DNA from: Candidatus Riflebacteria bacterium HGW-Riflebacteria-1
GTDB lineage: Bacteria; Muiribacteriota; Ozemobacteria; Ozemobacterales; Ozemobacteraceae
Direction of reading: 5' to 3'
DNA: 64,000 bases
Assembly: GCA_002839445.1 (NCBI GenBank)
Contig: PGYB01000013.1
Coordinates: 1 to 64,000 of the forward strand
The notes under the pieces were generated by a model. It did no database searches, was not told the DNA's origin, and saw nothing but the letters and a program-made list of their open reading frames with translations. Below, piece after piece: positions 52,892-61,151 of the stretch. The position numbers were made by a program, and so were the translations under genes. Positions within the stretch are counted from its first letter, which is position 1. Every line of letters starts with the position of its first letter.

Positions 52892-52930
52892 CAACCCCCT
52901 TTTTTGCCTGGCAGAAAAGGGAGTTGTTTT
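52892..52930 (+). terminator. Hairpin with T-tail before aconitase
   Basis: CAACCCCCTTTT (52892-52903) pairs with AAAAGGGAGTTG (52915-52926) with one mismatch, followed by TTTT. It is probably the terminator for the ptsN unit. No clear promoter was seen between it and the aconitase start, 40 nt on, so a leader role is also possible. Confidence 0.6.
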
Positions 52931-52969
52931 ATAAGAGCATACAAAAACAATCATGCCAAGGAGAAGGAA

Positions 52970-54886
52970 ATGTCGTTAAATCTGACCAGAAAAGTCATCA
53001 AGGCCCACCTGACCAGCGGAGAAATGACCGCGAAATCCCCGATCACCATCACGATGGACCAGACCCTCACCCAGGATGCCACCGGAACCATGGCCTACCT
53101 GCAGTTTGAGGCTCTTGGCGTGCCGCGCGTGCGCACCGAGCTGTCGGTGAGTTATGTCGATCATAATACCGTGCAGATGGATTATAAAAATCCTGATGAC
53201 CATATCTTTTTGCAGACCATTGCTGATAAATTCGGCATTGTTTTTTCGCGGCCAGGCAACGGTATCTGCCATCAGCTGCACCTCGAACGCTTTGCTAAAC
53301 CCGGCAAGACCTTAATTGGCTCTGACAGCCATACTCCAACTGCCGGTGGTATTGGTTCGCTGGCGATCGGTGCTGGCGGCCTCGACGTCGCGATGTCAAT
53401 GGCCGGCCATGCGTTCAATCTCAAGATGCCCATGGTGGTTAAAGTTAATCTGACCGGCCATCTGCAGCCCTGGGTTGCCGCCAAAGATGTAATTCTCGAA
53501 ATTCTGCGCCGTGAAACCGTTAAGGGTGGCGTTGGCTATGTTTATGAATATGCCGGCCCCGGTGTCGCGACGTTGACTGTGCCTGAACGCGCTACTATCA
53601 CCAATATGGGCGCTGAGCTTGGTGCCACTACTTCGATTTTCCCGAGCGACGATGAGACCCGGCGCTTTTTGAAAGCACAGGGGCGCGAAGCTGACTGGAC
53701 AGAGCTCAAAGCTGACGCTGACGCCACTTATGATCGCGTGATCGATATTGACCTGAGTCAGGTTGTGCCGCTGGCCGCCTGCCCGCACATGCCCGACGTG
53801 ATCAAGCCGATAAGTGAACTCGAAAATGTTGCGGTCGATCAGGTAATGATCGGCAGCTGCACCAATTCAAGCTATACCGACCTTACCCGTGCCGCGCAAA
53901 TTGTTAAGGGCAAAACCGTTCACCCGCGCCTGTCGCTCGGTATCGCTCCGGGTTCACGCCAGGTGCTGCGCATGCTCGCCGATGAGGGAACCCTCGCCAC
54001 GCTGATTGGTGCCGGCGCCAGACTACTCGAAAGCGCTTGTGGCCCCTGCATCGGCATGGGTTTTGCACCCAAGTCAAATGCGGTTGCCCTGCGCACCTCA
54101 AATCGTAATTTCGAAAAGCGCTCTGGCACTGACTCTGCCCAGGTTTATCTGGTAAGCCCGGAAGTGGCGGCCGTTGCCGCGATCGAAGGCAAGTTCACCG
54201 ACCCGCGCAAGTGGGGCAAGTGCCCCGAAGTCAAAATGCCAGAAAAATTCAGCGTCGATGATTCGATGTTCATTTTCCCACAGGCTGACGGCTCGAAAGT
54301 CGAAATAGTCAGAGGCCCCAACATCGCCGCCCTGCCGGTTAAAGAAGAAATGACCGGTGAACTCAAAGGCAAGGCGCTGATCAAGGTCGGGGACAACATT
54401 ACCACCGACCATATCATGCCGGCCGGCCAGTATCTGCCGTTGCGCTCGAATGTTCCCGAATACGCCAAACACGTGTTTGAAGGGGTTGACCGCGAATTCT
54501 ATTCGCGCGCAGTCAGCATGAAAAAGGGTGTGATTGTTGGCGGTGACAACTATGGCCAGGGCAGTTCGCGTGAGCACGCCGCCCTTTGTCCGATGTATCT
54601 CGGAGTCGAAGCGGTTGTCTGCAAGAGCTTTGCCCGCATACATCTTGCCAATCTCGTGAACTTTGGCATTCTGCCGGCTACTTTCAAGAATCCCGAAGAT
54701 TACAACAAAATTGAAGTTGGCGATGAACTCAAGATCGACGTTCGCGACCTGAATAGCGAACTGATTCTTGAAAACTTGACCAAAGGCGTAAAACTGCCAA
54801 TTACTCACACTCTGAGTGATGAAGACAAGATAATCCTCAAGGCCGGCGGCAGATTGTCGTTCGCCAAAAAGCAGTCAGCTTCCTGA
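52970..54886 (+). CDS. acn: Aconitate hydratase (short mitochondrial-like type)
   Basis: Aconitase of 638 residues converts citrate to isocitrate through cis-aconitate in the TCA cycle and holds a [4Fe-4S] cluster. The three cluster cysteines are in GSCTNSSY and SACGPCIGMG. Substrate-binding motifs SDSHTPTAGG, TTDHIMPAG and YGQGSSREHAA are intact. The size (about 640 residues) and order match the short mitochondrial-like/archaeal clade rather than the 890-residue AcnA or AcnB. The start at 52970 has AAGGAGAAGG directly upstream; the longer frame from 52904 runs through a hairpin and is rejected. The gene is monocistronic, ending in a terminator. Confidence 0.96.
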   Translation: MSLNLTRKVIKAHLTSGEMTAKSPITITMDQTLTQDATGTMAYLQFEALGVPRVRTELSVSYVDHNTVQMDYKNPDDHIFLQTIADKFGIVFSRPGNGICHQLHLERFAKPGKTLIGSDSHTPTAGGIGSLAIGAGGLDVAMSMAGHAFNLKMPMVVKVNLTGHLQPWVAAKDVILEILRRETVKGGVGYVYEYAGPGVATLTVPERATITNMGAELGATTSIFPSDDETRRFLKAQGREADWTELKADADATYDRVIDIDLSQVVPLAACPHMPDVIKPISELENVAVDQVMIGSCTNSSYTDLTRAAQIVKGKTVHPRLSLGIAPGSRQVLRMLADEGTLATLIGAGARLLESACGPCIGMGFAPKSNAVALRTSNRNFEKRSGTDSAQVYLVSPEVAAVAAIEGKFTDPRKWGKCPEVKMPEKFSVDDSMFIFPQADGSKVEIVRGPNIAALPVKEEMTGELKGKALIKVGDNITTDHIMPAGQYLPLRSNVPEYAKHVFEGVDREFYSRAVSMKKGVIVGGDNYGQGSSREHAALCPMYLGVEAVVCKSFARIHLANLVNFGILPATFKNPEDYNKIEVGDELKIDVRDLNSELILENLTKGVKLPITHTLSDEDKIILKAGGRLSFAKKQSAS

Positions 54887-54931
54887 TGCAATGCTCTGTT
54901 AACAGGATCTGACCTGATCTGTGGCCAATCG

Positions 54932-54969
54932 ACCGGCAGCAGCTGATGTAACGGCTGCTGCCGGTTTTT
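54932..54969 (+). terminator. Intrinsic terminator of aconitase
   Basis: ACCGGCAGCAGC (54932-54943) pairs perfectly with GCTGCTGCCGGT (54954-54965) over a ten-base loop, followed by a T-run to 54969. Confidence 0.93.
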
Positions 54970-54985
54970 ACCAGGGAGAGATAAC

Positions 54986-55753
54986 ATGTATTACCGCGAT
55001 CAGGACGGCTGGAACTATTTTGCCAGCAACGGCAAACAATGGTGCAAAACCGGCTCAAAGATATTTGACGAACGGGTAGTTGCTTTTGGCAAACAGAGTG
55101 CGCTGACCGAAAGCTCGCCGGCACAGGCTCTGCCGGCGTTTTCCGGCAGCAAGATCGTCTGCGTTGGTCGCAACTATCGCAAACACGCAGCTGAACTCGG
55201 CAATGATGTGCCGGACCGCCCATTATGGTTCAGCAAGCCGCCCAGCGCGATAATCGGCGATGGTCAGCAGGTCGTGTTGCCGCAGGGCTATGGCCGCATC
55301 GATTACGAAGGCGAACTCGCGCTTCTCATCAGCCGTCGCGCCAGAAACATAAGTGTTGACGCAGCCGGCGATTATATCGGGGGCGTTACCGCGTGTTTCG
55401 ACATGACAGCTCGCGAATTGCAGAAAAGCGATGGCCAATGGACCAGGGCCAAGGGGTTTGACACATTTCTGCCTCTTGCTGCGCTGGTTGCGCCTTTTAC
55501 GCCTGACTGGTCACGGGGCATTCTCGAAGTCTGGAAAAACAACGTTCTTGTGCAAAAATCACCTTTTTCTGCGATGGTGTTTGGCTTTGCCGAACTGGTT
55601 GCCGACCTTTCGGCCTGCATGACTCTTGAGCCGGGCGATTTGATTCTGACCGGCACGCCTGAGGGAATTGGCCCGGTTTCGCCTGGCGACCATCTCAAAA
55701 TAACGATCAGCGGCCCTGCGCTCATCAGCCTCGCAGTGAACTGTGTCGCTTAG
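54986..55753 (+). CDS. Fumarylacetoacetate hydrolase family enzyme
   Basis: The 255-residue FAH-family protein has the core domain from about residue 55: VCVGRNYRKHAAE, WFSKPPSAIIG, the metal-ligand motif DYEGELALLI, then FDMTARELQKSDGQW and TRAKGFDTFLPL, and the loop LTGTPEGIGPVSPGD. These are the hallmarks of YcgM-like acylpyruvate hydrolase / 5-oxopent-3-ene decarboxylase members, which cleave C-C bonds in keto acids with Mg. The N-terminal 50 residues are short, as in this branch. GGGAGAG precedes the ATG. The exact substrate is not determinable here. Confidence 0.92.
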   Translation: MYYRDQDGWNYFASNGKQWCKTGSKIFDERVVAFGKQSALTESSPAQALPAFSGSKIVCVGRNYRKHAAELGNDVPDRPLWFSKPPSAIIGDGQQVVLPQGYGRIDYEGELALLISRRARNISVDAAGDYIGGVTACFDMTARELQKSDGQWTRAKGFDTFLPLAALVAPFTPDWSRGILEVWKNNVLVQKSPFSAMVFGFAELVADLSACMTLEPGDLILTGTPEGIGPVSPGDHLKITISGPALISLAVNCVA

Positions 55754-55757
55754 ACCA

Positions 55758-55786
55758 TTGACAGTCATGGCCTTACCGGCTATATT
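55758..55786 (+). promoter_or_regulatory. Sigma-70 promoter of the SH3/TPR gene
   Basis: Consensus TTGACA (55758-55763), a 17-nt spacer and TATATT (55781-55786), ending about 29 nt before the ATG at 55815. Confidence 0.75.
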
Positions 55787-55814
55787 ATAGCCCTATTATC
55801 AGATGGAGGCATAC

Positions 55815-56885
55815 ATGCTCAAGAATATAGCAAGAGCGCTTGTAATGACTGCGCTGCTCGGCCTTCCCTTGTCGGCATCAGCGCGGACAGGTGTTGTCAG
55901 GGGCAGTTATGTGAATTTGCGCAGTGATAGTCGTTTCAATTCACCTATAATTGGCCGTAAAATGCGTGGTGACAGCTACCGGGTCATTTTTGAAGACAAA
56001 AAATGGCTGAAAGTCGTTTTTGATGACAAAACCGAAGGCTGGCTCTATCAGACCAGTACTGAGCTTGCCCCCGATACGCCTCCTGAACCGGCTCCTGTGG
56101 TTGCGAGCGCTTCGGCTGAAACTGACAAAAAAGCCGAAGCTGCCAAAGCCGCCGAAGCAGCTAAAGCCGCCAAAGCTGCCGAGAAAGCTGCAAAAGCTGG
56201 CAAGACTGACAAGTCCGAAAAAACTGAAAAAACTCCAGATAAGGCATCTGCCGGCAAAAAGACCGAAGACGAGAAAGCTGCTGACAAAAAGGCGGCCGAC
56301 GCAAAGGCTGCCGAAGCAAAGGCTGCCGAAGCGGCACAAAAGACGGCAAAACTCGCTAAGCCTATTCCGGCAAGCGTAGTCGAAGTGTCTGGCAGCGCCG
56401 AAGAATTGTATAACGAAGCGATTCGCCTCTATGAGAAGAAGCAGTATGTTCAGGCGCTCGACAAGAACATGCAGGCGATCAAAAAGGCGCCGCAGAACGC
56501 CGAGATACTCAACAACATTGGTAACTGCCAGTTCAAGCTCGGTAAAATCGATGAAGCACTTGAATCCTGGAAAGCGGCGCTGAAAATTTCGCCAAGGTCT
56601 GGCAAAATCAGCAATAATCTGGGTATTGCTTACTACCAGCTCGATAAAAACAAGGATGCTGTTGAATTCTACAAGAAAGCCATTCTTTTTGAGCCTGATT
56701 TCCCGGACCCTTACTACAATCTGGCCTCAGTATATGGCTTTACCGGCAAGTTCGCGGATGCGATCATGAACTACCGCAAGTTTTTGGAATTTTCGCCTGA
56801 CACGACAATGAAAAAGCTCGCAGAAGAGCGTATTGCCTACTGCGAGCGTCAGCTACCGAAAGCCGCCAAGAAAACCAGTCAGTAA
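55815..56885 (+). CDS. Secreted SH3-TPR protein with Lys/Ala linker
   Basis: The 356-residue product has a signal peptide (MLKNIARALVMTALLGLPLSASA), an SH3b domain (about 25-85, GSYVNLRSDSRFNSP...WLKVVFDDKTEGWLYQ), a Lys/Ala/Glu-rich linker (about 95-195) that may be a long helix or spacer across the periplasm, and three to four TPRs (about 200-335, for example AEILNNIGNCQFKLGKIDEALE). SH3b domains often bind cell wall and TPRs bind proteins, so an adaptor role is plausible. The start is ATG 55815, because GGAGG lies between it and the upstream ATG at 55803. Its stop overlaps the convergent gene by seven bases. Confidence 0.85.
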   Translation: MLKNIARALVMTALLGLPLSASARTGVVRGSYVNLRSDSRFNSPIIGRKMRGDSYRVIFEDKKWLKVVFDDKTEGWLYQTSTELAPDTPPEPAPVVASASAETDKKAEAAKAAEAAKAAKAAEKAAKAGKTDKSEKTEKTPDKASAGKKTEDEKAADKKAADAKAAEAKAAEAAQKTAKLAKPIPASVVEVSGSAEELYNEAIRLYEKKQYVQALDKNMQAIKKAPQNAEILNNIGNCQFKLGKIDEALESWKAALKISPRSGKISNNLGIAYYQLDKNKDAVEFYKKAILFEPDFPDPYYNLASVYGFTGKFADAIMNYRKFLEFSPDTTMKKLAEERIAYCERQLPKAAKKTSQ

Positions 56886-58735
56886 TCGCGTTTGAACTTG
56901 TGTATTGAGCCCGATCTGGTCTTAACCAGCAGACTGTCAGCGAGTATGTGCAGCGAGTCTTCCTGCAGTTCGCCGTTAACATGAATGCGCCACTTTTCGT
57001 GCTTGCTGCCGTAGTGCAGGCAGTAGATCCAGCCGTCCTGTGTGCCGATATACATGATCTTGTCTTCAAAAACCGGTTGAGTGACAAAGACCCGGTTTTC
57101 GCTGCGGAAGATAACTGAAACCGAGCGAGTGTCATCGTCGAGTTTCATTACCTCATCGCGGTGCGCAACAATACCATGGCTTAGATCATGAACTACCGGT
57201 ACCAGATCTAGGCGTCGCGGCAGAACGTTGGCGGTGTAAAGGTTTTTCCCGCCATCGAGTTCGATCTTGTAGAAGACGCCTTCTTCGGTGAGCATACTGG
57301 CATGCAGTCCGCTGCTGTAAACCGGACCATTGCTGCTGAAGGCCGGGTTGGTTGCCTGATAGACTTTTCTGCCATCGGCCAGAGCAAGAGTCGCGATTTC
57401 ACCAGACTTGTAAGATACAATAATCCTGTCCTGATTCAGTGACAGGTGCCCTTTCTGGCTGCGCCCGCTGACTTTTGGCGTGCTGTGCTGATACTGCCAC
57501 AGCTGCTCGCCACTGTCGCGGTTGAGGCAGCGCAACAGCGCATTGTGACAGCTGAACAGTATTTTATCGCCGGCTTCCAGAAAGAAGCTACTTTCGAGGA
57601 ATGTTTCAGGAAACATCCGGTTGGCGCGAATCTGCAGATCAAGCGACTTGAGCCAGAGCAGGGCGCCACTTTCGCAGTTATACATACCGACATAGCCGTA
57701 ATCATAGTGCACCAGCAGTTTACGGCCACCCTCGACAAATCTTGTTGTTAAAGGATTGTTGTTGAACAGGTCCTTTTTGTCTTCGCTTATCTCAAGATTC
57801 GGAAAGCTGGCTGGATAGGCAGTTTTCCAGGTATTCATGCTCATGTCTCGATTAAAGCCGTATAAGGCTTCCTGGTCAAAGAAGACAGGCAGAACACTGG
57901 TCTGTATGCCTTTGTGCACTACGGCCGGTTTGAACTTTTGCGTGTTCACCGTCTTGCCGGTTTTGAGATCGATTGCTGCAATCTCATTTTCCTTTTCGAT
58001 CCAGAGATGTTCAGAGCCGAGAATGTAATTGCCGGGGGTGCGGGTGATAAATTTCTCGACCGGACTGTAAACGCTGGTTTTGTCCCAGATCAGCTTTTCA
58101 GCAGTGACCGATGACATCGAAGCGTAAGAATAAAAGGCGAGGTGAAAGCCGGCGAGCAGCGCAATTGCTCCACCATAGCCGACTACGCGACCGTCTCCCC
58201 ATTCCTTGCCGAAGAGAACTTCAAAGAAAGATTTGACGAAAAGCGAGATAAAGAACTGCGTAAAGGTCACAGCTGCGATTATCGCGGTCATGCTTCCCGT
58301 CACCAGCAGATTGAAGGGAATGTCCTTGCGCGTCCAGGCAGATTTAACGATCAACCCGATGCTGCGAAAGTTTTCTGCCAGCGGCGCGTAAAAGTCACCG
58401 AACCATGAGGAGAAGATGCCCGTGATCAGCGCCGCTCCGGCGAGAGTCGAGTAGATGATTGAGCGCATCAGCATTTGTGTGAACAGCACCACAAGCAAGA
58501 TTGCGCCGAGCAGTATGTAAGTAGAATAAGTGGTCAGCGGAAAAGTCGAGAAGCTCCCAAAACTTTTGCCAAGAAAAAAGAACTGCAACATAACTACCAG
58601 CGCGAGCGGCAGCATCATAAAGAAATTTTTCAGGCTTTCTTTAATGCGGTCTTTTCTTGTTGGCTTGGGTGCGCTTTCCTGTTTCTTGATAATTAAGTTT
58701 ACAGGGTTTGCTGTTACGATCGGCACTTCATCCAT
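56879..58735 (-). CDS. Polytopic membrane protein with PQQ-type beta-propeller
   Basis: The 618-residue product (ATG 58735, GGAGG upstream) has about five membrane segments in residues 40-205 (LPLALVVMLQFFFLG, YILLGAILLVVLFTQML, YSTLAGAALITGIF, VTGSMTAIIAAVTFTQFF, GGAIALLAGFHLAFYS). A C-terminal WD40/PQQ-like propeller (about 240-618) has blades such as EIAAIDLKTGKTVN, MYNCESGALLWLKSLD, LRCLNRDSGEQLWQYQ and GWIYCLHYGSKHEKWRI. BamB-like propellers scaffold protein complexes; quinoprotein dehydrogenases use a related fold, but no PQQ ligands are evident. The function is unknown. Confidence 0.82.
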   Translation of the reverse strand: MDEVPIVTANPVNLIIKKQESAPKPTRKDRIKESLKNFFMMLPLALVVMLQFFFLGKSFGSFSTFPLTTYSTYILLGAILLVVLFTQMLMRSIIYSTLAGAALITGIFSSWFGDFYAPLAENFRSIGLIVKSAWTRKDIPFNLLVTGSMTAIIAAVTFTQFFISLFVKSFFEVLFGKEWGDGRVVGYGGAIALLAGFHLAFYSYASMSSVTAEKLIWDKTSVYSPVEKFITRTPGNYILGSEHLWIEKENEIAAIDLKTGKTVNTQKFKPAVVHKGIQTSVLPVFFDQEALYGFNRDMSMNTWKTAYPASFPNLEISEDKKDLFNNNPLTTRFVEGGRKLLVHYDYGYVGMYNCESGALLWLKSLDLQIRANRMFPETFLESSFFLEAGDKILFSCHNALLRCLNRDSGEQLWQYQHSTPKVSGRSQKGHLSLNQDRIIVSYKSGEIATLALADGRKVYQATNPAFSSNGPVYSSGLHASMLTEEGVFYKIELDGGKNLYTANVLPRRLDLVPVVHDLSHGIVAHRDEVMKLDDDTRSVSVIFRSENRVFVTQPVFEDKIMYIGTQDGWIYCLHYGSKHEKWRIHVNGELQEDSLHILADSLLVKTRSGSIHKFKRDY

Positions 58736-58848
58736 GTTTTCCCTCCTGTAAAACTGGCTTATACACAGCCTGTATCGGCGCATTTGCCAAAATCATTAAT
58801 CTAAGCAAAAAAATCATCGATTGATTCGGTCAGAAAAGTAAAACGAAC

Positions 58849-58877
58849 TTGACACTGCCTTGCTGAGTGAATAGAAT
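58849..58877 (+). promoter_or_regulatory. Sigma-70 promoter of the signalling gene
   Basis: Consensus TTGACA (58849-58854), a 17-nt spacer and TAGAAT (58872-58877). GGAGG (58924-58928) precedes the TTG start at 58935. It lies in the divergent gap with the propeller gene. Confidence 0.8.
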
Positions 58878-58934
58878 GTCATTGTTCTGTGTCAATTCCT
58901 CTTGCTGACAAGAGGTAGTTTAAGGAGGCTTTCT

Positions 58935-60920
58935 TTGCCGTCGATGGTATCCCACCTGTTTTTCAAGCTGGCTAACGAAAAAGATTCCGAGCTCGAAGCC
59001 TGCGAATACCTCGATACTTTTGCAAAAAAGTGCGGTTTCGCTACCGAGTCGATAGATGAAATGCGTCTGGCCTTCATTGAAGGTCTCATCAACGCCAAAG
59101 AACACGCTCCCAAAGACATTCCTGACGGTAACAAACGCGATATTCACGTCGCTCTGAGCTGGGCCGACGAAATGTTGCAGATCCAGATCCGTGATTACGG
59201 CAAGGGCTTCGACCCGACTGTCGTCGAAAAGCCTGACATTCGCAAAAAACTCAAGTCTTCGCACAAGCGCGGCTGGGGTCTCATGCTCATGGAAAAGCTC
59301 ATGGATGGAGCCGAAATCACTTCTTTCCCGCCGTCAGGCACGTTGATTCAACTTGTTAAGAAACGTGTCGACGCCACACCGGCCGAAGTAGACACTCTGC
59401 GCGAGCACAAGCGCGTCGAACGCCTGAAATATATTCTCGGCAGCTTTATTGACCTGAGCTCTTTCCTCTGCCAGAGCAAAAATCTGCAGGCCGGTCTGCG
59501 CTCAATGCTGCGCATTCTGCTTGGTACCATGGGTGTTTCCCGTGGCGCCATCTATACCTTTGAAAACGATAACGAGAGCCTTGAATGTCTCGTTGACATC
59601 AAGCTTCGCGCCAATGCCAGACTGCCACAGGCCAAGATCAGTTCAAAGACGTTCGAAAAGTTCGCCATCAAAGAAGACGGCGAAGTTACCGAGCTGGTTA
59701 GGAGCGAAATCAGCGCATTCAAAGAGAATTTTAAAGACGGCGAAATCGAACATATCTATGTTCTGCGCACTGATAACCAGAATCAGGGACTGCTGGTGCT
59801 TGGCGCCCGCTTCCGCAAAGAGGAAGAAGAAACCCTCGATAAAGAGCTGCTCACAACGATTTCGCGCAATATTGCCTCGGCAATTAACACCTATCGCCTG
59901 ATGCAGAATCTGCGTGATGCGAACGAAAGCCTCGACCGCAGAATCAATGAACTTGATGCTGTGCGCGAAGCCAGCCAGACTATTTCTTCTGAACTTGAAA
60001 TTGAGAATCTGCCGTTCACTGTCGAAGGCATTTTTCGCAGTATCATGGGCATCCAGAAATTCTCAATGTGCATCTTCGACCCAACCGAAAATCGCTACAG
60101 CATCTGCCCGAACAGCCGAGGCCTGCCTTCAACGCTCGACCTCTGGTCATCGCCAGTTTCTCAGTATGTAATCGAAAAAATGGCGCCGGTGTTTGTTGCT
60201 GATATCAAATGCGAAGAGCGCTTTAACTTTATGCGTGCCAAAAGCTACGCTACCAATTCCTTTATCGTTATTCCAATCATAGTCCAGGACGAAGTGCTGG
60301 GCCTGGTTAACCTTACCGACAAAGAGGGCGAGGGCAAACTCACCGACCGCGATTTTGAACTGGCCCAGCTGTTGTGCAGCCAGCTCGGCATCGCGATCAA
60401 GAATGCAAATCTCTATAAGCGCGGCATCACCGACGGTATGACGCGGCTTTATACCAACCACTACTTTAAAGTGCGCCTTTCTCAGGAAATCTCGCGTCTG
60501 CGCCGCGTAAAATCACCGCTGTCTATTATCATGGCCGGCGTTGATGGCCTTGAAGGCCTGTTAAGCAAACATGGCGCGACCTTCAAAGATGCCGTGCTGG
60601 TTAAAGTTGGTTCGGCAATCAAGAGGGTAATTCGCTTTAATGATCTGCCTTGCCGCTACGAAGGTGATAAGTTCGCGATCATTCTACCCGATACCGCTAA
60701 TGAAGGCAGCCACATCGCTGCCGGCAAAATTCTCGAAACTATCCATTCGCTCTCGGTTCGCCACCTTGACCACGAAGAAAAAGTAACCGTGACCCTCGCC
60801 ATCGTTGAATTCAAGGTGACGATGAATATCGGTCAGTTTATCGAGACCGCCGAACGCCTGCTGGCGACTGCCCAGCGGCAGGGCGGCAACCGCATCGTCG
60901 ACGAATCGCTGCCAGTCTGA
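58935..60920 (+). CDS. HATPase-GAF-GAF signalling protein with degenerate GGDEF
   Basis: The 661-residue cytoplasmic protein has four modules. Residues about 5-125 are an RsbW/anti-sigma-type GHKL ATPase with N-box FIEGLINAKEHAP, G1 IRDYGKGFDP and G2 RGWGLMLMEKL. A GAF-like domain follows (about 165-325), then a coiled coil (about 325-360) and a second GAF (about 365-495). The C-terminal GGDEF fold (about 505-655) reads RYEGDKFAI at 574-582, so the first Gly is Glu and the catalytic Glu is Lys. Cyclase activity is unlikely. The TTG at 58935 is supported by GGAGG seven bases upstream. It is perhaps a switch protein combining ATP-dependent kinase and ligand sensing. Confidence 0.85.
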   Translation: MPSMVSHLFFKLANEKDSELEACEYLDTFAKKCGFATESIDEMRLAFIEGLINAKEHAPKDIPDGNKRDIHVALSWADEMLQIQIRDYGKGFDPTVVEKPDIRKKLKSSHKRGWGLMLMEKLMDGAEITSFPPSGTLIQLVKKRVDATPAEVDTLREHKRVERLKYILGSFIDLSSFLCQSKNLQAGLRSMLRILLGTMGVSRGAIYTFENDNESLECLVDIKLRANARLPQAKISSKTFEKFAIKEDGEVTELVRSEISAFKENFKDGEIEHIYVLRTDNQNQGLLVLGARFRKEEEETLDKELLTTISRNIASAINTYRLMQNLRDANESLDRRINELDAVREASQTISSELEIENLPFTVEGIFRSIMGIQKFSMCIFDPTENRYSICPNSRGLPSTLDLWSSPVSQYVIEKMAPVFVADIKCEERFNFMRAKSYATNSFIVIPIIVQDEVLGLVNLTDKEGEGKLTDRDFELAQLLCSQLGIAIKNANLYKRGITDGMTRLYTNHYFKVRLSQEISRLRRVKSPLSIIMAGVDGLEGLLSKHGATFKDAVLVKVGSAIKRVIRFNDLPCRYEGDKFAIILPDTANEGSHIAAGKILETIHSLSVRHLDHEEKVTVTLAIVEFKVTMNIGQFIETAERLLATAQRQGGNRIVDESLPV

Positions 60921-60992
60921 CCCTGGCAATTAAGGCCTGACTGCCGCGCGCTCTGGTCTACCCGGCATTAAACCTGCCACCTTGCAATAAAC

Positions 60993-61022
60993 CGTAGGGG
61001 TTCAACATGTTGAACCCCTACG
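60993..61022. repeat. Perfect 30-bp palindrome of a dispersed family
   Basis: A 30-nt sequence, perfectly self-complementary with no loop, from CGTAGGGGTTCAACA to its reverse complement. A degraded copy sits at 24270-24298. It is followed by a C/T-rich low-complexity tract (about 61023-61068). It probably belongs to a REP/MITE-like family rather than being a gene-specific operator. Confidence 0.75.
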
Positions 61023-61093
61023 TTCTTTTCTCTCTCGTTCTCGTTCTCTCTCCCTCTCTCTCCATCACTCGCAATCGCAAAATCGCCCAATAT

Positions 61094-61123
61094 AAAAAGC
61101 AGCCCCGTTGGGGACTGCTTTTT
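61094..61123. terminator. Bidirectional terminator between convergent genes
   Basis: AAAAAGCAGCCCC, loop GTT, GGGGACTGCTTTTT. The A-run and T-run flank a nine-base-pair stem with one mismatch, so it can end transcription from both sides, as expected between the signalling gene and the minus-strand secreted-protein gene. Confidence 0.88.
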
Positions 61124-61151
61124 ATATATGAGGCTTAGTTCTATATGAGCG

